Positions 27,101-39,750 of a stretch of 64,000 nt of DNA are shown here, piece by piece (position 1 is the first letter of the stretch; the number at the start of each line of letters is the position of its first letter). The notes below the pieces were generated by a model that was given only the letters and a program-made list of their open reading frames with translations, did not search any database and had not been told where the DNA came from. Source of the stretch: Azolla caroliniana (Eukaryota > Polypodiophyta); contig JBHGNT010000001.1 of assembly GCA_043228905.1 (NCBI GenBank), positions 2,666,001 to 2,730,000 of the forward strand, read 5' to 3'. Position numbers and translations under genes: made by a program.

Positions 27101-30100
27101 CTCTCTCTTTCAAGGCTTCATGGCGGAATCTCCTCTGTGGAAAAAAGATTCATTATTGTGTCCTAGCAGTATAATAAACTGTAAAACAAGCAAAAAGTTT
27201 ACAGTGCCCAAGGTTCAAAGATAATTTCAAATAGCTAGTATTTTCAGTTTCTTCAATATGATCTGATTCCTAACACATCCAATGTGCATCAATAGAATGT
27301 TCTCTCTCTCTCTCTCTCTCAAACGATTGCTATTTTACTTATTAGAACGTTCTCTCTCTAATCTAACCAAACTTGTGCTAGAAGTATTCAAATGGAGTAT
27401 AGAAAAAGTTGAAATATGACTTAAAAGTTTATTTCTTTCTATCTTCCTATGAAATACGTGTCCTCTTGACTGCTGAAATGAGATGTGATAACTACTGTGT
27501 TAAGCAATATAGCATAACTAGAAATATTATCATAGAGGCATGAAGGTAAGTGAATGCTAACAATTGTTATGTGCAGCAGCCTAATCCTCAATCTGAACAT
27601 AAGTGATCTGTGAACGGTTGAATGCTTTCTTAGGTAAAGTTTTCACAAGTTTTGTAAAGAAGAGAAAGCAAGGCAAAATACGTACCAAACATCGATCATC
27701 AAAGTAAACGTTTCCATCAGCTGTTCGACTGAAACAAGCTATCTCACATGGCTTCCCTTCCAATGTGCCAATAAGACGGTGGAAATGAGTATCATTGCTA
27801 ATTTAAGCATAAAACTGATATTGTTGCCAATATAAGCATATTGTGCCATGCAATGAAGTTAGTTCAATACCTCTTGAAAAGGTGGACACTTGTGAGACAA
27901 TGCTTCATGATTGTTCCCAAGCCTCATATCGGCTACAAATTTGTCATCCAAATTACGCCGATTTCCTTGAAATCTACCTTGATTCCGACCAAAATGACCA
28001 GAATTTCCTCTAAATGCTCCAGATGGCCAGATTGATTGTGGAAGTTCTGCAAGTAAAAGCCCCAATCCCTGTCAACAATATGATTACAAAACTTTGAATT
28101 TTAAAAAGTCGAAGTATAGGGCACCAAATTTACCATGTTTGGGATATTTGTTATTTAGTTAAGGGCTAAATTTCTTTTTCATGGTAGCAAAAATAGGAAT
28201 TTACTTTAAAATATCATATCTTAAATCAATTCTAGAGTAATATACACATACTTCTATCAGTAAAATGTTCCCTTTACACATCTTTCTTAAAGAAGAAATA
28301 CACGTGCACACACATATATAAGATGCACATTCTCTTTCCAGAACATTTCTAAGGATTCAGCTAGTAGGATTGCCTAAAAGTGGTTGCTAATACTTTCTTC
28401 AGTAACCAGTTGAGTTTCCTTTACATGCATGAAATCATAGGAAATTACGCAAAAATCTACAATTTTTTTGCATAATCTGGAAAAAATTTAGATAATTATG
28501 TTCATATTGTGTTCCTTTTATAAACATTTCAACCACATAAATGGGAGCTTGATTTCATGACAATGATATGTGGGAAGAAAAAAGTTTCTCTAGTATCATA
28601 TCCTCCTTGAAATTTTCCATAGCTCCAATTAGGTTAAAGTTCATATCTGTAAAGAAATAAAAGCATATGATACTATAAAGGTTACTTCTCCACACAAACA
28701 GGAAAGTAGAAAACTGAAGTCCGTTTTCTTACTTTGTTGTGTCATGTCAAGGCATTTTTACTTGTAATAACATGTTAAATTCTTTTTCTTTTTTGGTTGT
28801 GATATGTATGGTGAGTGATAACCCTTTTTTCATACGTCATAGTCTTCTTACTTTGTTGTATCATATCATGATTTTCTACCTTGTCATATCATGTTTCTTC
28901 GTTTATAATGTTTTAGTCTTCTTTCTTTGAACATGGTCACAAGGGAAAAAACACTATTCATATATTACTGCTCACTGGAACCGTGATTTGATCGATTGAC
29001 ATATCAGAAAGAAAGAGAGAAGCAATATAAGATATTTCTACTTTGTATATGATCATATGGAAGAAGCATAAGAACAAATGAACTTCACAAATGATAGTGC
29101 TCCTTGAAATCTTGATTTGAACAACGAAGCTGTTCATAACCAATTATTTTCAATATAAAGTCATATTTCTTTGTAAATAGTTAATGGAAGATGGAACAAA
29201 CACAAAGTTCATAAATTATACGAAACATAATGTGATCATATTATAGCATTCTTTCTTTGTAAAATCTTCATACATTATACTCTTCATCAGGAACTTGATT
29301 TAATGAAAAATAACATGTGGTAAAGAAATAAGACATGCAAAGAAAGGAGCAATATAAGATCTTCTTTCTTTAGACATAGACATATGGAAGAAGACAAAAA
29401 AACACATTCTTCAAAACACTGAGCTTGATACTATGGAAATGGTTCCATGTCATGCCATCAACGAAGATTTTCAGTGCTCCAAGTGAGGGCAAAATGCCTA
29501 TGTGATTATAAAGGTTTCTATTTCCCTTTTCGTACTAATATAATGTGAAATATATCATGATATACTCTTCATTCTTTGCAGGTAGCTAAACGGAAGAAGA
29601 AGAAGAAGAAGAAGAAGAAGAAGAAAGAAAGATTGAAACTATATTCATAAATCAATGGACCTTTTTTGATGCTGGAAGATGTTATAAATTCTATATTCCT
29701 CTTTGTAATAAGTACAGATGCGAGATTTATCATGGCCTACTCTTCATTCCTTGTCATATCCACACGGAAGTAGAAGAAGATGATGACGGAGAAAAGACAG
29801 TATTAATTAAGCTCATAGGGAGCTTGATTTGAAGACAATGCCAAAGAGCAAAGAAAGAAAGAACTGTTATTATATCATACCATCCATGATGGCTCTACCG
29901 AATCTCCAAGTTGGGGGTAAAAAGAACACAAACACACGCAGAAACGGAGAGAGAGAGAGAGAGATACAGGAAGAAGAATAGAGTTGAAGGAGTAACCTGG
30001 AGGAGCCAAGGTACTGAAAGCTGAGCAATCGTTGTAGTCATCGTTGTCAGCTCCGAAGAGATCGTCGTCATACGCATCGACGTTGTAATCTTCTTCGACA

Positions 30101-30108
30101 TCCACCAT
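24152..30108 (-). CDS. DXO1: DXO1/Rai1-family RNA 5'-end (NAD cap) decapping nuclease, 3' end incomplete
   Basis: Twelve coding exons on the minus strand join in phase: 30108-29997, 28046-27871, 27751-27686, 27134-27053, 26928-26849, 26756-26733, 26646-26522, 26394-26169, 25820-25767, 24515-24469, 24379-24295 and 24215-24152, about 380 codons before the unresolved last exon. The DXO/Rai1 family removes NAD and other incomplete caps from RNA 5' ends. Seen here: family start [23 protein letters not shown], catalytic GAEMDCYD (E275, D277), YIELKTSRE (E291, K293), and [13 protein letters not shown]. The N-terminal extension is plant-like: acidic ([14 protein letters not shown]), then Gly/Arg/Asn-rich (residues 38-80). 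In Arabidopsis this extension is reported to bind and activate the RNMT1 cap methyltransferase. The residue before the catalytic Glu is Ala, where I recall animal DXO having Gly. Exon 6 is only 24 bases. Exon 2 and exon 3 acceptors were chosen by phase and by alignment to the family. Confidence 0.93.
25143..25253 (+). repeat. 55-bp tandem duplication in a DXO1 intron
   Basis: Two adjacent copies of a 55-base unit beginning TGCTCCTCTCAGATGA, differing by about one base, in the long intron between DXO1 exons 9 and 10. Near identity implies a recent event. Confidence 0.9.
25681..25701 (+). repeat. (TG)n microsatellite
   Basis: About ten perfect TG units in a DXO1 intron, close to exon 9 (minus strand). 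Confidence 0.9.
29593..29624 (+). repeat. (GAA)n microsatellite
   Basis: About ten GAA units followed by degenerate GAAA, in the first intron of DXO1. Confidence 0.85.
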
Positions 30109-31935
30109 GTTCAGTGGAACATTTACACAGACGGAGAAGAAACCTTTCTTTCTAAAACACTACTGTGTAATTACAAAATATAAATGTTTATGTATGTATC
30201 TCATGCATGTATGTATGCATGTATTGCATGTATGTATGTATGTATTGCATGTGGTGTATGCATGTATGTCGTTAGTTTGTCTATCTATAGTCTATACATA
30301 TAGCCTTATAGGTTATAATCATGTTTGTTATGTTTGTGCGCGTATGTATGCATATGTGTATGTGTATTGTTGCATTTGTCTTCACTCTTTATGCTGGATT
30401 TTTCGGACGACACACATGAATGCTAAGGTTTGATTTAAATGCCTCTCTCGGTGGTGGAAAGGAACAAGACGAATTTTGAATTTGTCCATGGCTAGGTGAA
30501 ATGATATATATAAGTATCTTTCAAGGGGTCGATCCTATGAAAGATGGAGATAATAGTTCATGGTGATTATGTCTAAATTACAATGTGACATCTTCCTTAT
30601 CACAACTAGAATTTGTTCATGATATAATGTACATTCCAAGGTCGGCTTACTTTATTTTGTGGTGGTTGTGTACATGGCATCTTTAGTAGGACAACTTTGT
30701 TCATATCATGTGCATTCTAATGTTGACAATTTTACATCATTACCATGCACAAAAAAACGCACAAACTAACATTATCATCTTATTGCAATGCTTGGAAATA
30801 AGCAAGCATAAAACGTATTATGTTAATGTGCACATAACCACATTATGTGCTTATGACTTGCCTAACATTCAATATTCTCCTAAGACATGGGAATGTTTCA
30901 CACACTTTGGGTTTCTTGCTATCAAGATGGTAAACTTGTGGTATGGGTGGGTTCTTCCTTTGCCTTCTTCCTGTGGCTTTCATACCATATGAAAGCACTT
31001 TCTACATGGCTTACCCAAGTGTTAATCCAACGCCTTGTGTTTGGATGTTGTCTATTGTTTTTGTCCCCAATAAATGGATAACCAAACTCTATTGTATCAA
31101 ATGCAATGGATGAATCAATCTAAGAGCATTCAACCCAAATAATAATAAAAATGACTTGCTCTCAAAAAAAAGGCACAAGTTAGGTGGGGATTTTAACATG
31201 AAGTAAGACTTGGGCGGGAATTTTAACATAAAGTCTCCAACAATGTGTTTTTCCATAATAATGTATAATACTCTATGTAATAATTTATATACTATTCTAT
31301 GGCAATAATAATAATGTATAATACTCTATGGCAATAATTGTTCACGAGCGTAGGTTGCATACCATAGAAGATTTATAATGATTGAGGATGATACATACAA
31401 CCAATAAATGGTGGAATTAGACTTCTTCACATATAACAACCCTTTCTTGGTCCTATACATACCGATACAACTAATACCTTGTTGAATGAGGCTTAAGTAT
31501 GTTTACCAATCTTTCACATGACTGCGATAGATATACATATCATATTAATTGATACACTGTTTTAATAAGACTCGAACACGCATAGATATACATATCATAT
31601 TAATGGATACCCTTATCTGCCTTATCCCATAGAGAATTTTACTCTTCCGTTGATGGTAATAATATATATAAAAGAAAGTATTAACGTGAAAAAATGAAAA
31701 ACGCATTGGATGCATTACTCACATGGTTTCAAGTTACTCATACAGGACTCTTACCCCACAAGGAGTATTTATTGTTTTACCATATACACACACCCGATGA
31801 CTTGTTGGTTAAGACCTAAGCATATATAACACACTTATCCCTCTCCCTCTCCCTCTCCCTCTCCCTCCCTCTCTCTCTCTCTCTCTCTCTCTAAATTCTT
31901 ACATGAAAGGGATGATATAAAATCATAGGATGCAT
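30109..31935. other. Intergenic region between DXO1 and acylphosphatase
   Basis: The 5' flank of DXO1 holds an ATGT/CATG tetranucleotide-rich stretch (about 30180-30290). Near-duplicate words around AATGTATAATACTCTATG occur three times at 31256-31340, and a motif with AGATATACATATCATATTAAT is repeated near 31530 and 31585. No gene was supported. Confidence 0.5.
31839..31892 (+). repeat. (CCCTCT)n/(CT)n microsatellite
   Basis: Hexamer CCCTCT units grading into a pure CT run, ending about 45 bases past the stop codon of the minus-strand acylphosphatase gene, so probably transcribed as GA-rich 3' UTR. Confidence 0.9.
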
Positions 31936-32506
31936 TCAAATAGAAGGCTTTATGTGGAAACCCTTAGGTATGTCATCAAATTCGAGCAATTCAATAGGTT
32001 TGGACTCAACATCAGAAACCCTCGAGGAAGAGGGACCTGTGCGGCATCGATGAATCATGGATTGGACATCATTCGGCCTACCACAGAAGAGAGCTTCTAC
32101 GGAGCCATCTGCACAGTTTCTCACCCACCCATCAAGACCGAGTTGTCGGGCGGTGTCCATGGTCCATTGCCTATAAAACACCCCTTGCACCCTTCCCTTT
32201 ATTCTCACATTAACCTGGAAAAGAATAACTCATTGGTTGCTATCTCTTACTGTAGCCCAATCGCAAACTTCAAAGAAAGGAATACACATACACACACACA
32301 AGTATTAAAGGAATTAGGGTTGCATGAAACTCTACAGAAGCAAAAGAAAAGAAAAGGAATTACAATTACTATACGAAAAACAAAACCTCTGTCTCTCAGA
32401 GCTCACTTACTATCTTCTTCTGTGGTGAAGACGCTTCGTTCTCTGTGGCAGACATGGCCAGGATGGAGCCTCTGCCACAGAGAACTTGAGAAGGATTCAG
32501 CATCAT
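31936..32506 (-). CDS. Acylphosphatase (EC 3.6.1.7)
   Basis: Two exons on the minus strand: the first ends at 32411 before a GTAAGT donor, the second is 32214-31936. The product hydrolyses the carboxyl-phosphate bond of acyl phosphates. The family signature GRVQGVFYR gives the phosphate-binding Arg (R30 counted from the inner ATG) and GWVRN gives the catalytic Asn (N48); their 18-residue spacing is the one known for the family. GSVEALFCG and the C-terminal strand are also present. From the ATG at 32455 the protein is 107 aa, the common single-domain length. Two further in-frame ATGs at 32506 and 32503 would add 17 residues (MMLNPSQVLCGRGSILA), which could be a short targeting extension. The first ATG of the open frame is taken here, but the inner start is equally likely. 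A TATA box lies about 55 bases upstream. Confidence 0.93.
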
Positions 32507-32560
32507 CGTTACGAGCAGACTGTTTCTTTACATTATCATCAACACATGGAGAGAATTGCC

Positions 32561-32567
32561 TTATATA
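32561..32567 (-). promoter_or_regulatory. TATA box of the acylphosphatase gene
   Basis: TATATAA on the minus strand inside CTATCTATATAAGG, 55 bases before the outer ATG (32506) and about 106 before the inner ATG (32455). That spacing would put the transcription start near 32530 and give a short 5' UTR. Confidence 0.55.
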
Positions 32568-33358
32568 GATAGGCAGAGCCAAAAGTAATCTGTCATTATT
32601 TATCTTCGTATACATATATGTATTTGTATGTTTGGCCGAAATCTACTAAAGAACACCCCCCCACGCCCCAAAGGTTTCACGAAATCCCAAACATACCCCT
32701 TGTATTTTCGAACCTTTCTATCTCTCTTCTTGGAGTGAACCAAATGGTATCTCAATCTCTTGTGGACGTTCAAAACCTGTACTTATATAAACCAGCCGGG
32801 TTTGTAGACCACTTGTAAATGTGCTATAGTTTATCCTCGCGTGGCATAGAAACCAAAATGATTGACCCAATTATATGCAGCTCCGAGTTTAATGTCTTTG
32901 GAGAAAGAAAGAGAGATTGTAGAGGTATACGTGATGATTTGCCTTGGTACGGAAGGAGACCCAAACAAGTCTCGTGTGTGGATGTCATTTGGGAAGATGA
33001 ACATGCAAACCAAGGATTTGATTTGTTGAATTAGGTAAGGTGACCAGACCAATAACATTTTTGAAGGTAGAGTTGATTTGACAAAAGGACAACAAATCAA
33101 GATATAAATTATGATAACAATATGAAACTTCTATCTAAGTAATATCACAATGAATGGTTTATGAAGTTTACACGTGAAACAAAAGTTTGATGTATATGTC
33201 AACGAGACATACATATTAAGTGTTTAGTCTACGTTGAGGCTATCAACCACATATAGAATTTAGTTGAGCACAAGATTAAGCTTTTGATTCCATCAATTAC
33301 AACACATCCACTAGCTTTTCCACCCGAAGCATGACCAAGAAATGAGGGGTTTTGATTT
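32568..33358. other. Intergenic region upstream of acylphosphatase
   Basis: Sequence between the divergently transcribed acylphosphatase (minus) and LTO1 (plus). It includes a C-rich run at about 32656-32662. No coding frame could be supported. Confidence 0.5.
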
Positions 33359-33731
33359 GACAAGTCATGGAGCATACACTTAGCTTGATCTTGAATTAGA
33401 GAGAAACCAATAATTAAATCCTTTGAGTCAGAGGAAGTCCTTATGCAAGGTAAACAGGAGTAGATTCATCAACATAAAATGCAACTATGTAATGTTTAGT
33501 TAATTAAAGGCATTAATGATGTGATTAATCCAAATATTCATGTCATTAACGATGAGTCATAGGGCATAAGCTTAGCTTGATCTTGAATTGAGTGCAACCG
33601 ATAACTAAATCCTTTGAGTTAGAGGAAGTCGTTACACAAAGAAAATGGGTGTAGATTCATCAACATAAAATGGGTGTTTTGTTAATTAAAGGCATTAATG
33701 ATGTGTTTAATCCAAAATTTTATGTCATTAG
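33359..33731 (+). repeat. 192-bp tandem duplication upstream of LTO1
   Basis: Two diverged adjacent copies, period about 192 bases, each with TAGCTTGATCTTGAATT, AAATCCTTTGAGT-AGAGGAAG, GTAGATTCATCAACATAAAATG and AAAGGCATTAATGATGTG. The second copy ends about 130 bases before the LTO1 ATG, so it probably lies in the promoter region. Confidence 0.85.
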
Positions 33732-33862
33732 AGTTTGGGAGTGAGCTTAAAACAAAACGTAAAACCAAGTAAAAGGATAAAGTATAAATATAAAATACAC
33801 AAATAAAAATTAAAAATTGATCTTCTGCAGAGCAGTCTGAAGATCATCCAGTATCTGTGGCT

Positions 33863-36800
33863 ATGGCGAGCTTACAGGTTCACTACGCTTACTCTCCATT
33901 CACGTCTTCCGACATCAAGAATCACATCGCCATACGTACGACTCTTCATTATTCATCTTCTTCTTTTCGCAGCATTTTTCTCCCCAGTGCGAAGCTCCAG
34001 GTAAGGAATTCTCTCTTCCCACCTTTACGTGTTCGGAATTTACTATTTTTTTATTCTCTCACAGAAATTCTGTTCTTTTATTCCTTTACATTGCCATATA
34101 CGATGCATGAATGAGTCTCTCTTTTGATTTTTGCAAAGATCCATGAATAAGCTAATACTTTCCTTTCATCTTCTTATTTGTTCAAAATTCACTGTTTTCA
34201 TCCTCTTCGTCTCCTTTGTGTGGAGCGTCTGATCCAGAAATAACCTAGATATTTTTTCTCTTCAAAGTTCTTTGTATTTCTGTTCATCTTGCAGACGTTT
34301 CTTCTTCTTCTTTGCATTTCTCTTGTTTGGTCTTATAGGCCACTTTGGCCTCTTAAAATACGTCAATATATCTGTCTGTCTTTCTTTCTTTGCATGAAAC
34401 CTCTGCTGCAGAAAATACACTTCTTCTTCTTCTTCTTCTTCTTTGCATGGGCAATGTGATACAGAAAAAGCTTATATCTTTGTTTATCTGTTCAAATTTA
34501 GTGACTCAGTGTAGAGATGGCCTTCATCTTTGCTTTTCTGATTTTTATTTGATTGTATTATATGCTTATGAACTTATCTGTTCTAATGGTATGGTTATTA
34601 TGTGACCTTATCTTTGGTATCTGTTTAAAGTTATTGTCTCTCAGCCATTTATTGCCTACATCCTTGCTCCCTGGGCTTATCTGATCTTTTTTATATGCGA
34701 ATGGCATCATCTGGTCTCGTCATCTGCTTCCAATTTAATGTCTCACAGACAAAATTCTTACTCTTTTCGTGACCAATGCACATCTTACAGACATTTTTCC
34801 ATCTTTGAATGAATGATCTAATGCACAAATATCTTTCATCCTGGTTCTACTATATGCCTATGATCTTATCTAATGCTGTTATCTGTTCAAAATTTTCAGC
34901 TGTCTCACTGACCTATGTTCTTCTTTGTCTTCTTCTTCTTTTTCTGTGTGAACTACCTGATGCAGAGATGGCCTCATGGGTGGCAAAAAAGGCATATTTC
35001 ATTTCGTAGTCTTAGTTCTCAAAATGGTGGAGATTCAGAAGAATCTGAAGGAGTAGAGGATTCATCTTCTTCATTATCTTCTTCTTCATCAGTATATGGT
35101 GCAATGACAGGTTTAGCAACTCTAGGGTTTCTGGAGACAGCATACCTCACCTATGTAAAAATTTCTGGTGGGTTTATTTCGTGCCCGATTGGTGGTGGAA
35201 GTTGTAATGATGTTCTCCAGAGTGATTATTCTGTTGTCTTTGGTAAGTCTTTGTACCCTAAACCCTAAATCCTAAATCCTATGCTAATTCTGTTCATTAA
35301 TGTGCCCATGCAAGAAGGCGCGATGCATAGATTGCCACTAAATCATGTGAACTTTGTATTGTTTAAGTTGTAGAAGGGGAGTGGTGATTTGGTAATTTTC
35401 AAACATGGATGGATTTTTGGTAATTTTCCCTAGAAGAAAAAATAGCACTGACAGCCTGATTCATAATAAATCAAAAAACTGAGAAAATTGCTGAAAATAA
35501 GATGTGTGCTGACATTGAAAAACTACTGTTGACAAGCATCTGTCAAGCCCCATCCCAATCTCGTATAAAAGTTCAAACACAACAAATTCCTGCATGTGTA
35601 TACAAAAATGACAAATTTGAAAGTCTTAAATACATACTAAATATTCAACTCCATTATCCACGATTCTGTGCTAAAAAGGAGGGATAACCTGCTGAAATAT
35701 AAAGTTCATCTTTTGAATCTCTCGCAAAACACATTTAAAAGTAATGGATTGGAAAAAATATTTGGTTGGGATTTAAATGTTTTCCCAAAAAGAAGGAAGC
35801 AAAAACATGGTTTAAGTTTCCTCCAAAAATATGTTTCATAACTTCACTGCTTTGTTAATATCCAAGGTATTTTTATAGCGTTCTTGTGTATAGTGATGGG
35901 AAATTTTCTTCCATACCCAAACATGTTGGACTGCTCTCAAGTGATAAAACTTATTTCTCATATTCTAAGTTGCCACCTTTTCATGAAGATGATAAATCTA
36001 ATATGGATCATTGAAATTGTGTCTTCTTTTTGTGCTGAAGGGGTCCCCCTTCCTGCAATTGGAACTCTTGCATATGGGACTGTGGCAATGCTAAGTGTTT
36101 TTGCCATTTCAAAAACATCTAAAGACACGTTCACACACGATGTAATTCGATGGCTTCTCTTAGGAAGCACAGGTTCTATGGCCTCTGCAAGCATATATTT
36201 CATGTACATTTTATCAACAAAGTTGGAGGGAGCTTCTTGCGCTTACTGTGTCGGATCCGCAATGCTTTCCATCATCCTTCTGCTTCTTACATTACGGGTG
36301 CGAGAAACTTTCTTCAGCAAGCTTGGATCATGGATTACAAATGTATGTTAAAGGTAGAAAATTTTTGTGTGATCGAAGTTGATGCATTCTTGGCTGATGG
36401 TTTGTGTGTTTGATTTATTTGCACGAACTTGTGTTTGTGTGGGTGTGTGTACGAGTGCAGAGATTTAGCTTCCAAGAAGCAAAAAGAGTTGCTGGATTGC
36501 AAGTGGCAGTAACAGCTGCAGTCATAGTGGCATTGTCATCTTCATATGCGGGTATAACTCCTGCATTGACAGGGTGAGTATATTTAGCTGGTAGTTACCC
36601 TTGGCAGTATGATTTATTAGGTTGTTAATACTGTACTTTTCTTTCATTTATCATGGTATATTTTGTTATATTAGCCTCAGCTATGTGATTTATTCTTATT
36701 ATGCAGTTAAAATTAAATGATCATTTTTTATGTACTTCCCTCCGTAATGTTTATAGTAAATGGTGGAGCTTTATTGGAGATCTGAAAGCCTCACTAACTG

Positions 36801-38705
36801 TGTTATGAATGCTATTATTTCTTATTCTTGCTTGAACAAGTATGTGTAGGAACTACAATTTCACAGTAGTAAACCTGTTTATCATAGGGCTTCAATGGAG
36901 ATGTAAAAAGCCTCACACATGAATGATTTTGATTTTCGTGTTTGCGTGGAAGGATGTGTCTATTGAAATGCAATTGCAGTATCACATAAATCTTCAATAT
37001 AGGGACTTTCGGGTGATCTTAGACCCCTGATATTTTGAGTGATTTTCGGTGCTTTCTATCTATTGAATTTTTATATTCAAGCTTTTATCTATCTGTAGGA
37101 ATACAGTTTCGCATGCACAGATTATACAGTATCACCTAAACCTTCAATAGTATTCTGTCATTCTTGGTCTAATTTTCATCATAGAGCGTTATTTCCTTTT
37201 AGACATTATGTGTATGATTCTGACATTCTTGGTCTAATTTTCACTGTAGACTATGGAATCTAGTTTCCCTTTAGTCATTAGTTGTTGGATTGTGTGATCT
37301 AATGTCCTTTTGGTACATTCAAAGCCTGGTACGGTAGCTATGCTGCAGAATTCCTAGATATATTGCTCTAATGTGTTATTGATTTATGAATATGTTATAA
37401 TCCCAGTGTCAGGAGGGGGAATTGGATTATGATGGGATCTGATACCATTGCTAATATTGAAGCGTGGAAAATTGATTATGCTGTAGAATGCCTAGATATT
37501 GTGCTTCAATGTGTTAGCAATGCAAGATGTTACAAACTAGGGTTATGGTTGATGCATGCCATGGGGAAGTTATTAGGGTGCTGAATGATATAAGGAACGA
37601 GAGAGAAGAAACATTTATGTTCTGTAAACTGGATGATTTGGTCACTCCCAAAAATAAAATGGTAAAACTCTGGGATAAATTTGAGGAAATATTGAGAACT
37701 TGAGGAATTTTGGGAGATAAAGAAATGGGGGTTACTTCTGAGTTTGTCCCAAACGGAAATAAAAGTACTGGAAATGATGGCTTTTGTATTCACAATCTGT
37801 CACAGTTGAAGAAATGAAGTTTTCCTAATATTGTTAAACAAACCATTGCAGATCAGGAGAGATAGACCTTCCACCAGTGGAGCCCCAGGTAACAACAAAT
37901 TCAAGTCCTTTAACAATATCCCTTGCAAAACAACTTCAGGCAGTTGGTGCAAAGATGTATGGTGCATTTTGGTGCTCCCACTGTTTCCAACAGAAACAGG
38001 TACATTCCATAATTTTGTTTACCGTATTATGATAAACTAATAGGATAAAATGTCTGTTTTACACGGAATAGGCTTCTGCATGAGAAACTGTATGATCAGC
38101 AATTGTAGTTGTCTTAACATGGATCTTTCACAATTTGCAGGTCAGTTAATTGTGTTTGCATATATTGGGGTTGCAAATATATCTTGATTGCAGTGCATTT
38201 TATAAAAGATTAACATTTTGATGCATGTGCATATTATACCATTCCCAATAAAGGAAATATATGGGTATTGTGCATGTACTTCATGTGCAATTTATGTTTT
38301 CAGACATACAAACATGAGAGATCATCCTAGTGACATTAATATGGACAGAATGCGAACTTATGGACGAACTGTTTTTCTCAAATTGTAAATTGCAGATGTT
38401 TGGGAGAGAGGCAGTCAAACTGTTGGATTATGTTGAATGCTATCCTGAAGGATACCGACGTGGAGTAAAAATAGCAAAAGCTTGTGCTGATGCAAATATT
38501 GATGGTTTCCCAACTTGGATAATCAAAGGAGAGGTAAGGCCTCTACACCTTGGCAAGTAAAAGTTTACATTATTTGAATGTTAATAAAATATTATATCCT
38601 TGTGAAGTTGTTTATCATTATATTTTGTAGGTGCTGTCTGGAGAACGAGAACTTTCTGAGCTTGCTCAGCTAGTTGGTCTTGAGGGTTTTGATGCTCAGA
38701 AATGA
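33863..38705 (+). CDS. LTO1: LTO1, thylakoid VKOR-thioredoxin fusion thiol oxidoreductase
   Basis: Seven exons join in phase to 381 aa, close to the Arabidopsis protein as I recall it (about 376): 33863-34000, 34966-35242, 36041-36297, 36461-36573, 37852-37999, 38396-38533, 38631-38705. Ser/Arg-rich residues 1-60 look like a chloroplast transit peptide. The VKOR domain has helix GAMTGLATLGFLETAYLTYV, loop cysteines C119 and C126 (SCPIGGGSC), VPLPAIG and the CAYC redox motif (C205, C208). The lumenal thioredoxin-like domain has WCSHC (C303, C306), two further cysteines (C326, C341) and the cis-proline GFPTW. All eight cysteines of the family are present. LTO1 forms disulfides in the thylakoid lumen and is needed for photosystem II assembly. 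Exon 3 could instead run to a GTATGT donor at 36343, adding 15 residues, but the shorter form fits the family length better. A telo-box-like ACCCTAAACCCTAAA lies in intron 2. Confidence 0.95.
35257..35282 (+). repeat. Short telomere-like repeat in LTO1 intron 2
   Basis: CCCTAAACCCTAAAT followed by degenerate CCTAAAT copies, 15 bases after the exon 2 donor. AAACCCTAA is the plant telo-box motif, usually found in promoters and first introns. No function can be assigned. Confidence 0.6.
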
Positions 38706-39147
38706 ATATTGTAACATCCATATGAGTTTTTAGACTCGAGTTCTCATTTATCCTAGTGAAGAGGAGGCACTGTAATGACTCTTTATCCATAAATAGAAAA
38801 GGTTTTAAAAGAATCATTGTCTTCTGGGTCTTATGGTCATGTTTTTGGCCTTCCAAATTTGTCCATATATCATCGTCATCATCATCTCTCTTTTCATATG
38901 ATTAAAGTATTTGTATGTACACAAAAGATAACTCTTCTGAGGAGAAGGTGCTTGTAGACCACAGCTTGTTAACCATGTTCTAGAGAGAGACTCATTGACA
39001 GTGGGCATGTTTTGCTTGGAATATGTTTTGTGGGAGAAATTCACTAATGATGCATGATTGGCCTTGAACACGACAGCTACGCAATCCATGTTCAATCACA
39101 TTTGGGTTTGCATTCCTCATGTTTATAGCTTGAATTGTAGCACACAT
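38706..39147 (+). other. 3' flank of LTO1
   Basis: Expected 3' UTR and downstream flank. No second gene was recognised. Confidence 0.5.
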
Positions 39148-39346
39148 ATTTCTCTATCACAATATGCACTCTCAATTGCAATGATTAAGTAAAATACTTG
39201 AATATTTGAGTTTTTGAGGACAGTGATAAAATCTATCTAGACATTGATCTATTTCTCTATCACAATATGCACTCTCAATTCCAACAATTAAGTAAAGTAC
39301 TTGAATTTTTAGTACACTGATAAAATCTATCTAGACATTTATCTAT
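39148..39346 (+). repeat. 103-bp tandem duplication
   Basis: Two adjacent copies (period 103, the second slightly shorter), each with TCTCTATCACAATATGCACT and GATAAAATCTATCTAGACAT. Confidence 0.88.
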
Positions 39347-39356
39347 TGTACGTATT

Positions 39357-39483
39357 GTAGTGTCATGTTAGATTTACAGAAACCTCACCTAGCTTTGACC
39401 CAATCAATTTAATGGGCCAATGTAGTGTCATGTTAGATTTAAAGAAATCTCACCTAGCTTTGACCCAATCAATTTAATGGGCT
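39357..39483 (+). repeat. 65-bp tandem duplication
   Basis: Two adjacent copies with period 65, opening TAGTGTCATGTTAGATTTA and closing CAATCAATTTAATGGGC, with about three mismatches. Confidence 0.9.
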
Positions 39484-39750
39484 TGATTTGGCTCCGACTT
39501 ATTTTAATGCACGCCCTAGAGTAAGAGTGCTTAAATCTCACATGACAAATTTGTAAGCTCAAAATACATGCTAGTTAGTTATGCAGCTCTACAGTAAGCG
39601 TGCTTAAACTCACGTGATAAACTTGTAAGCTCAAAAAACATTATAGTTATGCAATTATATGTATGGGATTCAATATTTTTACTAACCACTGTGTACACCA
39701 TACATACACGAAATGAAGTAAAAGATCAGCCCCATGCTACGTGACTATTC

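Noticed and set aside
27752-27800. Upstream extension of DXO1 exon 3 ([10 protein letters not shown]) as coding
   Set aside because: No acceptor in phase; starting at the CCA codon after AAG restores the family pattern F-x-x-P-x-E-I-x-C-F-S.
30107-30433. 108-codon frame with many Cys, Met and Val
   Set aside because: Made by ATGT/CATG tetranucleotide repeats; no domain.
31930-32568. 212-codon plus-strand frame
   Set aside because: It lies antisense to both acylphosphatase exons and the intron; the minus strand has the catalytic motifs and good splice sites.
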